NCBI GenBank assembly: GCA_900549545.1
Contig: URPA01000003.1
Coordinates: 12,875-76,874 of the forward strand
Length of the DNA stretch: 64,000 nucleotides
Source: an uncultured Eubacteriales bacterium
Lineage (GTDB): Bacteria; Bacillota; Clostridia; Oscillospirales; Oscillospiraceae
Direction: 5' to 3'
In this document: positions 1 through 8,769 of the stretch, in pieces
Position numbering within the stretch: position 1 is the stretch's first letter
How the letters are laid out: each line of letters begins with the position of its first letter
The notes under the pieces: generated by a model
What the model saw: the letters and a program-made list of their open reading frames with translations, nothing else
The model's database searches: none
What the model was told of the DNA's origin: nothing
Translations under genes and position numbers: made by a program

Positions 1-990
1 TCTCCGCTTATGAACAGCCAGTCCGCCGTCTCAGGCGGCGTCCTTACCGTTGACGGCGAAGAGCGCGGCGGCACGCTGTGCTTCAGCGCCGGTGGGACGG
101 ATTATATCTGGACAGGGCTTCACTACTGGCAGTTTGTCATTGCCGGGTTTTTGATGATTGCCGCGCTTATTTTCCATGTACGGCGGCTGGTGAAAAACGG
201 CAGGCGCAGCTATATCGCAAACGCTATTCTGGCAATAAAAAAATACACTTTTCTTATAAAGCAGCTTGTTATAAGAGACTTCAAGACCAAATACAAGCGC
301 TCGGTGCTGGGCGTGTTCTGGAGCTTTCTCAATCCCCTGCTCATGATGACGGTGCAGTATATACTATTCTCCACACTCTTTAAAAGCAACATTGAAAACT
401 TCGCCGTGTATCTGCTCACCGGTGTTGTGATGTTCAACTTTTTCTCCGAGTCAAGCAGCATGTCGCTGGTATCAATTATCAGCAACGCCTCGCTTATTAC
501 GAAGGTATATATGCCGAAGTATATCTATCCGCTGACGCGCATTTTATCCTCGCTGATAAATCTCGCCATATCGCTTGTTCCCCTGCTGCTGGTCTGCATC
601 ATTTCCGGCGTGAGGTTTACCCCGGCGACTGTGCTCGCGCTTTACTTTATGCTCTGCCTTGTGGTCTTCTGTCTTGGGCTGGGCATGCTGCTGGGGGCAT
701 CCATGGTCTTTTTCCGGGACACTCAGTTTTTGTGGAACGTGCTGAGCATGATATGGATGTACGCAACGCCTATTTTCTACCCCGAGAGCATTATTCCGGC
801 GAAAATAATGCCGATTTATCAGCTCAATCCCCTGTATAATTTTCTTAAAAACGCCCGCCTGTGCATAATGAGCGGCATCTCCCCGGAGCCCAGGGCCTAT
901 CTTGAGTGCTTTGTCATCGCCATTTTGATGCTGCTTGTGGGTGCGTTTGTGTTCAAGAAGAATCAGGACAAATTTGTGCTTTATCTGTGA
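1..990 (+). CDS. ABC-2 type polysaccharide export permease (Wzm-like) with extra N-terminal segment, left end open
   Basis: Membrane subunit of an ABC exporter that moves undecaprenyl-linked glycans across the membrane, paired with the ATPase that starts 10 bases downstream. The ABC-2 core begins near residue 75 (motif RDFKTKYKRSVLGVFWSFLN) and has about six membrane segments, typical of Wzm/TagG proteins. Before it lie about 70 residues that Wzm proteins usually lack: a strand-like stretch (GGVLTVDG...GTLCFSAGG) and a separate membrane helix (YWQFVIAGFLMIAALIF). The reading frame is open through base 1 and the ATG at 10 has no visible ribosome binding site, so the real start is probably outside the window and the protein may carry a larger extracytoplasmic domain. 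Function from family membership; substrate unknown. Confidence 0.85.
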   Translation, partial: SPLMNSQSAVSGGVLTVDGEERGGTLCFSAGGTDYIWTGLHYWQFVIAGFLMIAALIFHVRRLVKNGRRSYIANAILAIKKYTFLIKQLVIRDFKTKYKRSVLGVFWSFLNPLLMMTVQYILFSTLFKSNIENFAVYLLTGVVMFNFFSESSSMSLVSIISNASLITKVYMPKYIYPLTRILSSLINLAISLVPLLLVCIISGVRFTPATVLALYFMLCLVVFCLGLGMLLGASMVFFRDTQFLWNVLSMIWMYATPIFYPESIIPAKIMPIYQLNPLYNFLKNARLCIMSGISPEPRAYLECFVIAILMLLVGAFVFKKNQDKFVLYL

Positions 991-1000
991 GGCGGCCGGT

Positions 1001-1729
1001 ATGGAAAAAGTGATGGTAGAAGTAAATAATGTGACAATGCGCTTTCACATGAATAACGACAAAATAATGTCGCTCAAGGAATTTGTCACCAGGGCTTTAA
1101 GGGGCAAAATCCAGTACACTGATTTTACCGCTCTTGAAAATATAAGCTTTACGCTCAATCAGGGGGATACTCTCGGGCTTATCGGGCACAATGGGGCCGG
1201 AAAGAGCACCCTGCTCAAGGTCATATCCGGCATTCTCAAGCCCACCGAGGGCGGCGTTCATTGCTCGGGAAATGTCGTCCCCATGCTGGAGCTGGGCAGC
1301 GGCTTTGACTACGATCTGACCGGACGTGAGAATATCTACCTCAACGGGGCGATTCTGGGCTATACCGAGGAATTTCTCGACGAAAAGTATGATGAAATAG
1401 TGGAGTTTTCAGAGCTGGGGCAGTTTATCGACTCCCCTATCAGGAACTATTCCTCAGGAATGCTGGCAAGGCTCGCTTTCTCTGTTGCCTCTGAGGTCAA
1501 GCCCGATATCCTCATTGTGGACGAGATTCTCTCCGTCGGTGACGCGGCGTTTCAGGAAAAGAGCCGTGCCAAAATGATGGAGCTTATGGGCGGCGGTGCG
1601 ACTGTCCTGTTCGTGTCTCACTCGATTGACCAGATTCAGGAGCTTTGCAACAAGGTCATCTGGCTCGAGCATGGGCATATCAAAATGGCGGGAGAGGCGG
1701 ACGAGGTCTGTGAGGCATACATGAGATAA
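1001..1729 (+). CDS. ABC transporter ATP-binding protein, polysaccharide export (Wzt-like)
   Basis: ATPase that powers the permease encoded just upstream. Visible motifs are Walker A (GHNGAGKST), an ABC signature variant (NYSSGM), Walker B (ILIVDE) and the H-loop (FVSHS). The call starts at ATG 1001, ten bases after the permease stop and behind a GAGG element; the frame is open further upstream but that part overlaps the permease. At 242 residues it covers only the nucleotide-binding domain and lacks the C-terminal carbohydrate-binding domain found in some Wzt proteins, so it resembles the TagH/RfbE-type short form. Its neighbours (acyltransferase, aminotransferase, glycosyltransferases, rml genes) support export of a surface polysaccharide. 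Confidence 0.9.
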   Translation: MEKVMVEVNNVTMRFHMNNDKIMSLKEFVTRALRGKIQYTDFTALENISFTLNQGDTLGLIGHNGAGKSTLLKVISGILKPTEGGVHCSGNVVPMLELGSGFDYDLTGRENIYLNGAILGYTEEFLDEKYDEIVEFSELGQFIDSPIRNYSSGMLARLAFSVASEVKPDILIVDEILSVGDAAFQEKSRAKMMELMGGGATVLFVSHSIDQIQELCNKVIWLEHGHIKMAGEADEVCEAYMR

Positions 1730-1787
1730 GTATATTTTTGATTAAAGATAAACTCTTATTTTTCCCACATATTTTTTACGCTGGTAG

Positions 1788-1816
1788 TTGAAAAAAACTG
1801 TATTTAAAGTTATATT
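1788..1816 (+). promoter_or_regulatory. sigma-A-type promoter for the acyltransferase-aminotransferase genes
   Basis: TTGAAA (1788-1793) and TATATT (1811-1816) are separated by 17 bases in the AT-rich 108-base gap after the Wzt-like gene. The position, 22 bases before the ribosome binding site, fits the next operon. Motif match only. Confidence 0.5.
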
Positions 1817-1843
1817 GATACAAAATATATTGGAGGTATGTTT

Positions 1844-2419
1844 TTGAGCATATACAGCAGAGATGAATTGCTGCGCATGGGCTTTAAAGCCGTGGGCGAA
1901 AACGTGGCGATAAGCGACAAGGCCAGCTTCTACAGCGCTGGCAATATCACAATCGGCAGCAATGTGCGGATAGACGATTTCTGCATTTTAAGCGGGAATA
2001 TCAATATTGGTAATTACATACACATCGCGGCATACAGCGCTCTGTTCGGCGGCAGCGCTGGCATTGAGCTGCGTGATTTTGCCAACATCTCTTCAAGAGT
2101 GAGCATATACGCCGTCTCCGATGACTATTCGGGTGCGACAATGACAAACCCGATGATTCCGGATGAATACAAGAACCTTACTCGAGAGCCTGTCATTATA
2201 AGTCGGCATGTCATTATCGGCGCGAGCAGCGTTGTTCTGCCCGGAGCTGTGCTGAATGAAGGTGCTTCATTCGGCGCCTTCAGCCTGATAAAGGGTGAGA
2301 TTGAGAGTTGGACAATAAACGCCGGGATACCATGCAGGGTGATAAAGCCAAGGCGAAGGGACTTATTGGAGCTTGAGAAAAATTTTCAGCGCGGAATGGT
2401 AATAATGAATGAGCGCTAA
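1844..2419 (+). CDS. Left-handed beta-helix (hexapeptide-repeat) sugar acyltransferase
   Basis: Probably acetylates a sugar nucleotide or glycan. Residues 20-160 show hexapeptide-type repeats (NITIGSNVRIDDF, NINIGNYIHIAAY, VIIGASSVVLPGAVL) and end in the usual NAGIPCRVIKPR closing segment of WbbJ/LacA-like acetyltransferases. The frame has ATG at 1838, but the GGAGG at 1832-1836 lies only one base before it; TTG at 1844 has ideal spacing and is chosen here. It overlaps the following DegT-family aminotransferase by 11 bases. Such a pair often makes an N-acylated 4-amino- or 3-amino-6-deoxyhexose from a dTDP-4-keto-6-deoxy sugar, and the rml genes nearby could supply that precursor. The acetyl donor and exact product are inference. 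Confidence 0.8.
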   Translation: MSIYSRDELLRMGFKAVGENVAISDKASFYSAGNITIGSNVRIDDFCILSGNINIGNYIHIAAYSALFGGSAGIELRDFANISSRVSIYAVSDDYSGATMTNPMIPDEYKNLTREPVIISRHVIIGASSVVLPGAVLNEGASFGAFSLIKGEIESWTINAGIPCRVIKPRRRDLLELEKNFQRGMVIMNER

Positions 2420-3533
2420 ATTTGAAGTCCCCCTGTTTGTCACTAAGTCCTCACTTCCTCCGTTTGAGCGTTATGCTGAGCTGATAAGCCAGATATGGGA
2501 CTCCCGAGCGCTTACCAACATGGGGCCTATGCACGAAAAGCTCGCTGCGGAGCTTGAAAAATATCTGAAGGTCAAGAATATCACCCTGTTCTCAAACGGC
2601 CATCTGGCGCTGGACAGCGCTATCCGTTCTCTTGAGCTGAAGGGTGAGGTGATAACCACTCCCTTTACCTTTGTTTCCACCAGCCACGCGATATCCATGA
2701 ACGGCCTTACTCCGGTTTTCTGCGATATAAAGCTGAGCGACTACACAATTGATGAGGACAAGCTCGAAGCGCTTATCACCGAAAAGACATGCGCCATAGT
2801 GCCTGTACATGTTTACGGCTTTCCCTGCAACGTGCAAAAAATTCAGGCGATTGCCGATAAATACAGCCTGCCGGTCATCTATGACGCGGCACACGCCTTT
2901 GGCGTTGAGGTTGACGGTAAGGGCATAGCCGAATACGGCGATATTTCCATGTTCTCGTTCCACGCCACCAAGGTCTTTAACACTATCGAAGGCGGTGCAC
3001 TGGCATATAACGATGGAAAATATAAAAAGAAGCTCAATCTGATGAAAAACTTCGGGATAAGCGGTCCGGAGGATGTGGAAATGATTGCATTCAACGCCAA
3101 GATGAATGAATTTCAGGCGGCAATGGGCATAGCCAACCTCGAATGTCTCGACGAAAAGATAGAAAACCGCCGCCGTGCCTTTTCTGTGTATAAAGACCGG
3201 CTCTCCCGGCTTCCGGGCCTGCGTCTGGCCGAACCTGCCGGGAATGTAAAATGGAATTATTCATACATCCCCGTGCTGGTAGATGAGACCGCATTCAAGA
3301 AAAACCGGGACGAGCTTTACCATAGATTAACTGAGTATAACGTTTTTGCGCGTAAATATTTTTATCCGCTTATAAGTAACACCGCCGCATACGCCGGAGT
3401 AAAGGCTGATGTGCCCGTGGCCCGGTATGTGGCTGAGAGGATCCTGTGCCTGCCTGTACATAGCGATATGACCGAGCCTGAGACGAAGCTGGTCTGCGAT
3501 ATCATTGACGAGATATACAGATGTAAGGCTTAG
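2409..3533 (+). CDS. DegT/DnrJ/EryC1/StrS-family PLP-dependent sugar aminotransferase
   Basis: Transfers an amino group to a nucleotide-linked keto sugar. The 374-residue length and fold-type-I motifs are standard: the TTPFTFVST segment, the PLP-binding Asp in VIYDAAHAF (about residue 159) and the Schiff-base Lys in SFHATKVFNTIEGG (about residue 188). The SFHATK plus IEGGAL wording resembles VioA-like enzymes that make dTDP-4-amino-4,6-dideoxyglucose, though I cannot separate this from FdtB-type 3-amino enzymes by eye. It starts inside the end of the acyltransferase gene (ATG 2409), implying translational coupling and a shared pathway. Confidence 0.85.
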   Translation: MSAKFEVPLFVTKSSLPPFERYAELISQIWDSRALTNMGPMHEKLAAELEKYLKVKNITLFSNGHLALDSAIRSLELKGEVITTPFTFVSTSHAISMNGLTPVFCDIKLSDYTIDEDKLEALITEKTCAIVPVHVYGFPCNVQKIQAIADKYSLPVIYDAAHAFGVEVDGKGIAEYGDISMFSFHATKVFNTIEGGALAYNDGKYKKKLNLMKNFGISGPEDVEMIAFNAKMNEFQAAMGIANLECLDEKIENRRRAFSVYKDRLSRLPGLRLAEPAGNVKWNYSYIPVLVDETAFKKNRDELYHRLTEYNVFARKYFYPLISNTAAYAGVKADVPVARYVAERILCLPVHSDMTEPETKLVCDIIDEIYRCKA

Positions 3534-3584
3534 TTTAAACCGAAGCTTCACTGGTGTGGATTTGAAAATGCATATGTAAGAGAG

Positions 3585-4691
3585 ATGTATAAGATGGCAG
3601 GGCCAAAAGTGAGCGTAATAATCCCCTCATATAATCACGAAAGATTTGTCGGCGATGCGATTAAGAGCGTGCTCCGGCAGGACTTTACAGATTTCGAGCT
3701 TCTCATAGCAGACGACTGCTCCGCAGATAACTCTGTCAATATAATAAAGAGCTTTGATGATGAGCGGATAAAAACCTTCTTTCTAAGTGAAAACCTCGGC
3801 CCAACGGAGATACTCAGATTTCTTATCGAAAACTCCTGTGGGGAGTATATCGCGCTGCTGAATTCCGACGACAGATGGTGCGATGAGAAGCTTTCAAAAC
3901 AGGTCGCTTTTTTAGATAAAAACACGGCCTGCGCCGCCTGCTTTACCTGGGCCTCGCTTATTGACGAGCAGGGAAACGCCTGCATTAATGACGGAGATAT
4001 GCTTGACCCTGAGGTTTTTATCCAGAATAACCGCAGCCGCTTTGAGTGGCTCAACAGGTTTTTTTATTACGGTAACTGCCTGTGTCATCCGAGCGTCCTG
4101 ATTCGTAAATCCGTTTATGAAGAGCTCGGCTATTATAACGGAGCTTACCGGCAGCTGCCCGATCTTGAGTATTGGGTCAGGCTCTGTTCAAAGCATGATA
4201 TATATATTCTTGAGGAGGTTTTGACAGAGCACCGCAGGACAACCGGTGAAAATCAGAACACAAGTGCAAGCTCTCTTGAGAATTTGGAGCGGTACACAAG
4301 AGAGGCATCAAACATATTTGTACAGACGTTTGAGAGGCTGGATGACGAAACGTTCATTCGGGCCTTTGGTGATAATTTCATTGTCTCTGGTGCACACTCC
4401 ACGGCGGAAATAATCTGCGAAAAATTTTTTCTGCTTTTTAATAACGCCACATATGGCCAGACTTTAAAAGATCAGGCCTGTCAGTTTTACATGAATAATT
4501 ACATGAAACCCGGCGTGGCCGAATGCTTCAGAGCCAATTATAATTTTATCCAGAAGGATTTTTACGCCTGCAATGTGCCCAAAATTGAAACTCCCGAGCC
4601 ATCAAAGCTTTATGTTTGGTATATAAAATATATACCTGAGCCTCTAAAGCGTCTCTACCGCTTTTTCAAACGCCTGATAAAGGGTAAATAA
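3585..4691 (+). CDS. Family 2 glycosyltransferase
   Basis: Inverting GT-A enzyme likely to add a sugar to the surface glycan. The N-terminus carries the GT2 signature (VSVIIPSYNHERFV), ADDCSADNS and the metal-binding segment LLNSDDRW near residue 100. At 368 residues it has a C-terminal extension of about 110 residues after the catalytic domain, with no membrane helix. The start is ATG 3585; ATG 3594 (MAGPKV) is a possible alternative, since neither has a strong ribosome binding site. The gene is visibly more AT-rich than the housekeeping genes to its right, as is common for variable glycan loci. It ends 15 bases before a strong bidirectional terminator. Confidence 0.88.
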   Translation: MYKMAGPKVSVIIPSYNHERFVGDAIKSVLRQDFTDFELLIADDCSADNSVNIIKSFDDERIKTFFLSENLGPTEILRFLIENSCGEYIALLNSDDRWCDEKLSKQVAFLDKNTACAACFTWASLIDEQGNACINDGDMLDPEVFIQNNRSRFEWLNRFFYYGNCLCHPSVLIRKSVYEELGYYNGAYRQLPDLEYWVRLCSKHDIYILEEVLTEHRRTTGENQNTSASSLENLERYTREASNIFVQTFERLDDETFIRAFGDNFIVSGAHSTAEIICEKFFLLFNNATYGQTLKDQACQFYMNNYMKPGVAECFRANYNFIQKDFYACNVPKIETPEPSKLYVWYIKYIPEPLKRLYRFFKRLIKGK

Positions 4692-4705
4692 GGTGTCAAT
4701 CAGGA

Positions 4706-4748
4706 CAAAAAGTCCCACGCGGCTTAGTTAACCGCGTGGGACTTTTTG
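4706..4748. terminator. Bidirectional intrinsic terminator between convergent glycan operons
   Basis: A perfect 17-base inverted repeat (4706-4722 and 4732-4748) whose outer ends are A5/T5 runs around a GC-rich stem. It lies between the + strand glycosyltransferase and the - strand WbsX/RgpF gene and can serve both. Confidence 0.9.
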
Positions 4749-4778
4749 CCTCATCAGTTAGATATAATTACTGGTAGG

Positions 4779-6908
4779 TCATGACTGAAAATCCGTTTTG
4801 TTCAGCACCGTGAGATGCCGGTAGCCTCTCGACTGTGCCAGGTATACCCACGAGCGTTCTATCTGATGGGCAATGGTGCCATACAACTGGCCCTTCTCCT
4901 CCGGAAAATCGCCTGCGGTCAGGCCTGCTTTGAACATAGGCGCTACCGCCTTGCTGCGCGCCCAGAACATATTTCCGGCCGGAAAGACGAGATGCTCGTC
5001 GAGCACAACGTCAGCTCCGATGGAATGTAGAAAATCAAGCAATTCCTTATCTTCGCCATGCCATAAAGCAGCTTCTTTTACAGCAGAAAACACATCCGGG
5101 ATTATTATTCCCAAAGTGTCATCCGACTCAAACAAATCAAAGATATATCTCACATACTGCTCGCTGCCAATAAGTGAGCTGAACAGGAAGCGTCTCCAGT
5201 TATCGCCATAAACAGTCGCTACTGATTTTTTGGTATGAAAATGCCCGATATAATCGTATTTTTCAATAACTGGCGCAATCTGCGCGAGAAACGGAGCCAC
5301 ATCTCTGCCTCTGTTCGGGTAAACCTCCACATAAGCATTGGCGCATTTGCAGGCGGAAGAAAGCTTAGATACAATAGCGGCTTTCTTTTCCTCGCCGTCT
5401 GTACTTACATACAGGTCAAATTTATATGGGATCTTGTTAAGCTCTCCTATAATTTCATCAAGAAGCTCAGTGAAGAAAACATGGACCTGAACAGCAATCC
5501 GTGGCCGCTCGTCATCAATATAGACATACTGTTCTTTTTCTATCGTTCTGTCAGAAATAATTTTCAGTCTGTATTCTGGGGGAATGCTGAATAATGCCCT
5601 TGAGGCGGTGTTGATATTGGCATAGCCATATTTTTCGTCAGGCTCCAGATATGTTCCTTCTCCCCACTCGTTCCATGCGTTTATGAAAACATATCTCTGC
5701 TCCTCCGGGAGTCTTATCTGGCTCAGCCTTACAGCTTCGTTCATCCATTTGTAAAAGCTGTTCAGAGAGTATTTTGCAAAAGCGTGGAAGCCTTTGGCCC
5801 TGCGCGCAGAGTTATCCCATGCAAGCATGCAGGAATAATGCTTTGGCACTTTGCTTGTTTTTTCTGTTTTCCATTCAAATATTTTTCTATCAACGCACTT
5901 GGGATAATTATATATAATTGCGCCATCGTCCTCAACTTCCGGAACATTCAAAGCTTCACCATTCAAATTATGCGGCGGAAATTCGACTTCACCGTCAACA
6001 TACTTAGAAAGCCCAAGATTCTGCGCCGTATGCCCAAATGTGTCGCAGATCCATATCAGAATCTCCCCCACGCCGATTTGCCTTGCTGCTTCGCGCCATT
6101 TGGAAAAGCTTCGCTTGCAGTCAGGAATACTGTGGGGCGCATAGACGATAATCACAGGCTTACCATTGATCCTGATATAGCGTGGGTCACGCAGATATTT
6201 CTCCATATCCCGGATAAAAACTTCATTGTCACGCTCCGAGTATTCCTGAGCGATAAGTATATCCGCATCAAGGCCGTCCCAGCGGCGCGTCCAGTTTTCG
6301 TTTGCCCAGCAAAGGCAGAATGGCAAGTCGATCTCGGGATGCTGCAAAAGAGCGTCAACCGGCTTCTCCATAAGCCTCTTCCCGGAAAACCAATAGTAGT
6401 AAAAGCAAAAACCGTATATTCCGTGCCTTTTGGCAAGCTCCGCCTGTCTACGCATCACCTCTATATCGCCAAGGCAATAGTAGCCTATATCCTTATGAGG
6501 AACTCTCGGCTGATAGTGGTTTTCAAAACGCGGGAGCGCTTTTTTTACATTTGTCCACTCTGTAAAGCCCTTTCCCCACCACTCATCGTTTTCTGGAAAA
6601 GTATGGAACTGCGGCAGATAAAACGCCAGAACCTTTACATCACTGCTCAAGGCTGAAAAATCCTGATCTTCTTCATACTGTGCCAGGTACATGGGCGCCT
6701 CATCATAATTGTCAAATGAATCTGGCGGAATATATTTTGCTTTTTTGAATTTTGATATTATATAACCGCGCAGACTGAGAAAAAAAGCCGCAAGCCCTCT
6801 GTGGCGCAGGATAGATATAGCATTTCGCAGTTTTTTTGTAAAGCTGCGCCTGCCCATAAATTCATAAATTGACTTATATAGCTTCTTGAAGAACTGGAAA
6901 TCTCCCAT
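4779..6908 (-). CDS. WbsX-type (GH99-like) plus RgpF-domain glycan protein
   Basis: A two-domain protein of 709 residues. Residues about 90-430 form a WbsX/GH99-like domain (LAFYLPQFHTFPENDEWWG, FTEWTNVKKA, FCLCWANENWTRRWDG, WNEWGEGTYLEP), a family found in O-antigen and surface-glycan clusters. Residues about 470-709 match the RgpF rhamnan-synthesis domain (VQVHVFF, PNRGRDVAPFL, GHFHTKKS, FPAGNMFWAR). Both domain types are usual in rhamnose-polymer loci. The gene is last in the rml operon, six bases after rmlD, so it probably uses or modifies the dTDP-rhamnose-derived chain. Whether the WbsX domain is a transferase or hydrolase is unsettled; no signal peptide is seen, so a cytoplasmic role is more likely. 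Confidence 0.85.
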   Translation of the reverse strand: MGDFQFFKKLYKSIYEFMGRRSFTKKLRNAISILRHRGLAAFFLSLRGYIISKFKKAKYIPPDSFDNYDEAPMYLAQYEEDQDFSALSSDVKVLAFYLPQFHTFPENDEWWGKGFTEWTNVKKALPRFENHYQPRVPHKDIGYYCLGDIEVMRRQAELAKRHGIYGFCFYYYWFSGKRLMEKPVDALLQHPEIDLPFCLCWANENWTRRWDGLDADILIAQEYSERDNEVFIRDMEKYLRDPRYIRINGKPVIIVYAPHSIPDCKRSFSKWREAARQIGVGEILIWICDTFGHTAQNLGLSKYVDGEVEFPPHNLNGEALNVPEVEDDGAIIYNYPKCVDRKIFEWKTEKTSKVPKHYSCMLAWDNSARRAKGFHAFAKYSLNSFYKWMNEAVRLSQIRLPEEQRYVFINAWNEWGEGTYLEPDEKYGYANINTASRALFSIPPEYRLKIISDRTIEKEQYVYIDDERPRIAVQVHVFFTELLDEIIGELNKIPYKFDLYVSTDGEEKKAAIVSKLSSACKCANAYVEVYPNRGRDVAPFLAQIAPVIEKYDYIGHFHTKKSVATVYGDNWRRFLFSSLIGSEQYVRYIFDLFESDDTLGIIIPDVFSAVKEAALWHGEDKELLDFLHSIGADVVLDEHLVFPAGNMFWARSKAVAPMFKAGLTAGDFPEEKGQLYGTIAHQIERSWVYLAQSRGYRHLTVLNKTDFQS

Positions 6909-6914
6909 CGTGAA

Positions 6915-7778
6915 TTAACCTTTCTGCTCTTCTGCTGCAAGCAGGGATTCAATATATCTCGATACAGCGCTCTCCCAGGTTGGAAGGCATCCGAACCCGG
7001 CCTCTGCAAGCGCGCTTTTATCCAATCTTGAGTTAAGCGGGCGAGGCGCAGGCACAGGGTATTCCGAGCTTGGGATTGGCCGAACTCTGGTGCTCTTCCC
7101 AGCCAGTCTGAATGTCTCCTGCGCAAGCTCCGCCCATGAGCAGATCCCCTCGTTGGTCGCGTGGTACAGCCCGTACTTCTCGCTGACAATCATGTCGCAC
7201 AAAAGCGGAGCAAGATCGGCTGTATATGTGGGGCTGCCAATCTGGTCGCAAACCACGCTGACCTCTTCCTTTGTCTCGGATAGTCTGAGCATGGTTTTTA
7301 TAAAATTACCGCCGTTTATGCCAAAAACCCAGGAGATCCTGACGATGAAAAATTTCTCCACCATGGCCCTGACCGCAAGCTCACCGGAAAGCTTTGTCAT
7401 TCCGTACACATTGCGGGGATCGACAGCATCCTCCGGGCGATAAAAATTCTCTCCCTCCCCGGCAAAAACATAATCCGTGGAAATATAGAGCATTTTTATG
7501 TTGAGCTCGCGGCAGACGGAGGCGATATTAAACGTCCCCTGAGCGTTGACAGCCCAGCAGCGCTCAGGCTCTTCCTGCGCCTTGTCGACCTTGGTGTAGG
7601 CCGCGCAGTGAATAACCGCGTCAGGCATATATTGCTTTATTACTCTTGAGACTGCCTCCGGGTCGGTAATGTCCATATCTCGGGAGGCAAGGCCCAGATT
7701 ATCTATTCCGCGCCGGTCAAGCTCCCGGCATACATCAAAGCCCAGCTGACCGCTGACACCTGTAACAAGAATTTTCAT
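6915..7778 (-). CDS. rmlD: dTDP-4-dehydrorhamnose reductase
   Basis: Catalyses the last step of dTDP-L-rhamnose synthesis, the NAD(P)H reduction of dTDP-4-keto-L-rhamnose. This is an extended short-chain dehydrogenase: nucleotide-binding GVSGQLGFDV at the N-terminus, the Thr/Ser region YISTDYVFAG near residue 100 and catalytic Tyr-Lys in YGMTKLSGE near residue 130. The 287-residue length is normal. It lies four bases after the GT2 gene and six bases before the WbsX/RgpF gene, within the operon rmlA-rmlC-rmlB-GT2-rmlD. Confidence 0.95.
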   Translation of the reverse strand: MKILVTGVSGQLGFDVCRELDRRGIDNLGLASRDMDITDPEAVSRVIKQYMPDAVIHCAAYTKVDKAQEEPERCWAVNAQGTFNIASVCRELNIKMLYISTDYVFAGEGENFYRPEDAVDPRNVYGMTKLSGELAVRAMVEKFFIVRISWVFGINGGNFIKTMLRLSETKEEVSVVCDQIGSPTYTADLAPLLCDMIVSEKYGLYHATNEGICSWAELAQETFRLAGKSTRVRPIPSSEYPVPAPRPLNSRLDKSALAEAGFGCLPTWESAVSRYIESLLAAEEQKG

Positions 7779-7782
7779 ATCT

Positions 7783-8769
7783 TCACACTATATTCTTTCT
7801 GCTTGCATTGATAATAAAATTAAAAACCGGCTTTGGCATAAACGGCATTGCCAGTTCAAAAAGCGACGGATAGGGTGAAAAATGCCGCAGGGCAAAAATT
7901 GTTTTGCCGCTGGTCATGTCGCCTTTCTGATACGCCTGTCTGGCTTCGAGCCATTTCAGCCCATCCTGAAGTGTTTCCTTCAGCCGGGGCTTTGCAGGGA
8001 AGTTTTCAAGAAGCCACCTGACCGAATCAAGCGGGACTTCTATTCTAAGCTTCAGATAGCTGCTCTTATCCTCAACTCCCAGCATGATACCGCTCTGGTT
8101 ATCCCCGTGTTCGCGGTGGCGAATAAGCGGCTGCTGCAGGGATATCACAAGCCCCTCATTTGCTGCGTACAGGGCCAGATAATGGTCATAATACATATAG
8201 GGGTTGAACGGCAGCGCGGCCCTGGCGGTTTTTGCCGAAATGAGCATTGCGCAGCCGGACACGAAGTTTTTATGCCACAGAGTGTCAGTCAAATCATACC
8301 CGCTTCGAAACTGATGATGCCGCCGCACCCTTGTGACGCTGTCAGCGATCTCGTTTCCAGCGCTGTCGATAATATACATATCTGAGCAGACCAGCTCCGC
8401 TCCGTGCTGTTTAAGCGCACCCATCATGACAGTCAGCTTGTTTTCAAGCCAGATATCATCCTGGTCGCAGTAGGCAAAATAATCCCCCGCGGCTTCGCCG
8501 GTCATCAGCTCGAAGCTTTTGTTATAACCCAGGTTCTGCTCACCTTTTTTTAGCACACATGGCACATTGTGCACACTCTCCCTGACGCAGCGCTCTATTT
8601 CATCAAACGGGACCGACGGAGAACAGTCGTCCCGGATAAAGAGACTGACATTCGGATAATCCTGAGCATCTATGGATACAAGCTGCTGACGCAGCCAGTC
8701 AAGATTCGGTTCATATAGCGACATCAGAACCGATATTGAAGGCTTACCTGTTTGAGTACATCCGTTCAT
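7783..8769 (-). CDS. Family 2 glycosyltransferase (rhamnosyltransferase-like)
   Basis: GT-A fold transferase of 328 residues inserted between rmlB and rmlD. Motifs are ISVLMSLYEPN at the N-terminus, FIRDDCSPS and the metal-binding YFACDQDDIW-like segment (here YFAYCDQDDIW) near residue 100. The DQDDIW wording is common in RgpA/B- and WsaF-type rhamnosyltransferases, and the position inside the rml operon supports a rhamnose donor; this is inference. The start at 8769 overlaps the last 26 bases of rmlB and has no strong ribosome binding site, so translation probably depends on coupling to rmlB. Confidence 0.87.
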   Translation of the reverse strand: MNGCTQTGKPSISVLMSLYEPNLDWLRQQLVSIDAQDYPNVSLFIRDDCSPSVPFDEIERCVRESVHNVPCVLKKGEQNLGYNKSFELMTGEAAGDYFAYCDQDDIWLENKLTVMMGALKQHGAELVCSDMYIIDSAGNEIADSVTRVRRHHQFRSGYDLTDTLWHKNFVSGCAMLISAKTARAALPFNPYMYYDHYLALYAANEGLVISLQQPLIRHREHGDNQSGIMLGVEDKSSYLKLRIEVPLDSVRWLLENFPAKPRLKETLQDGLKWLEARQAYQKGDMTSGKTIFALRHFSPYPSLFELAMPFMPKPVFNFIINASRKNIV

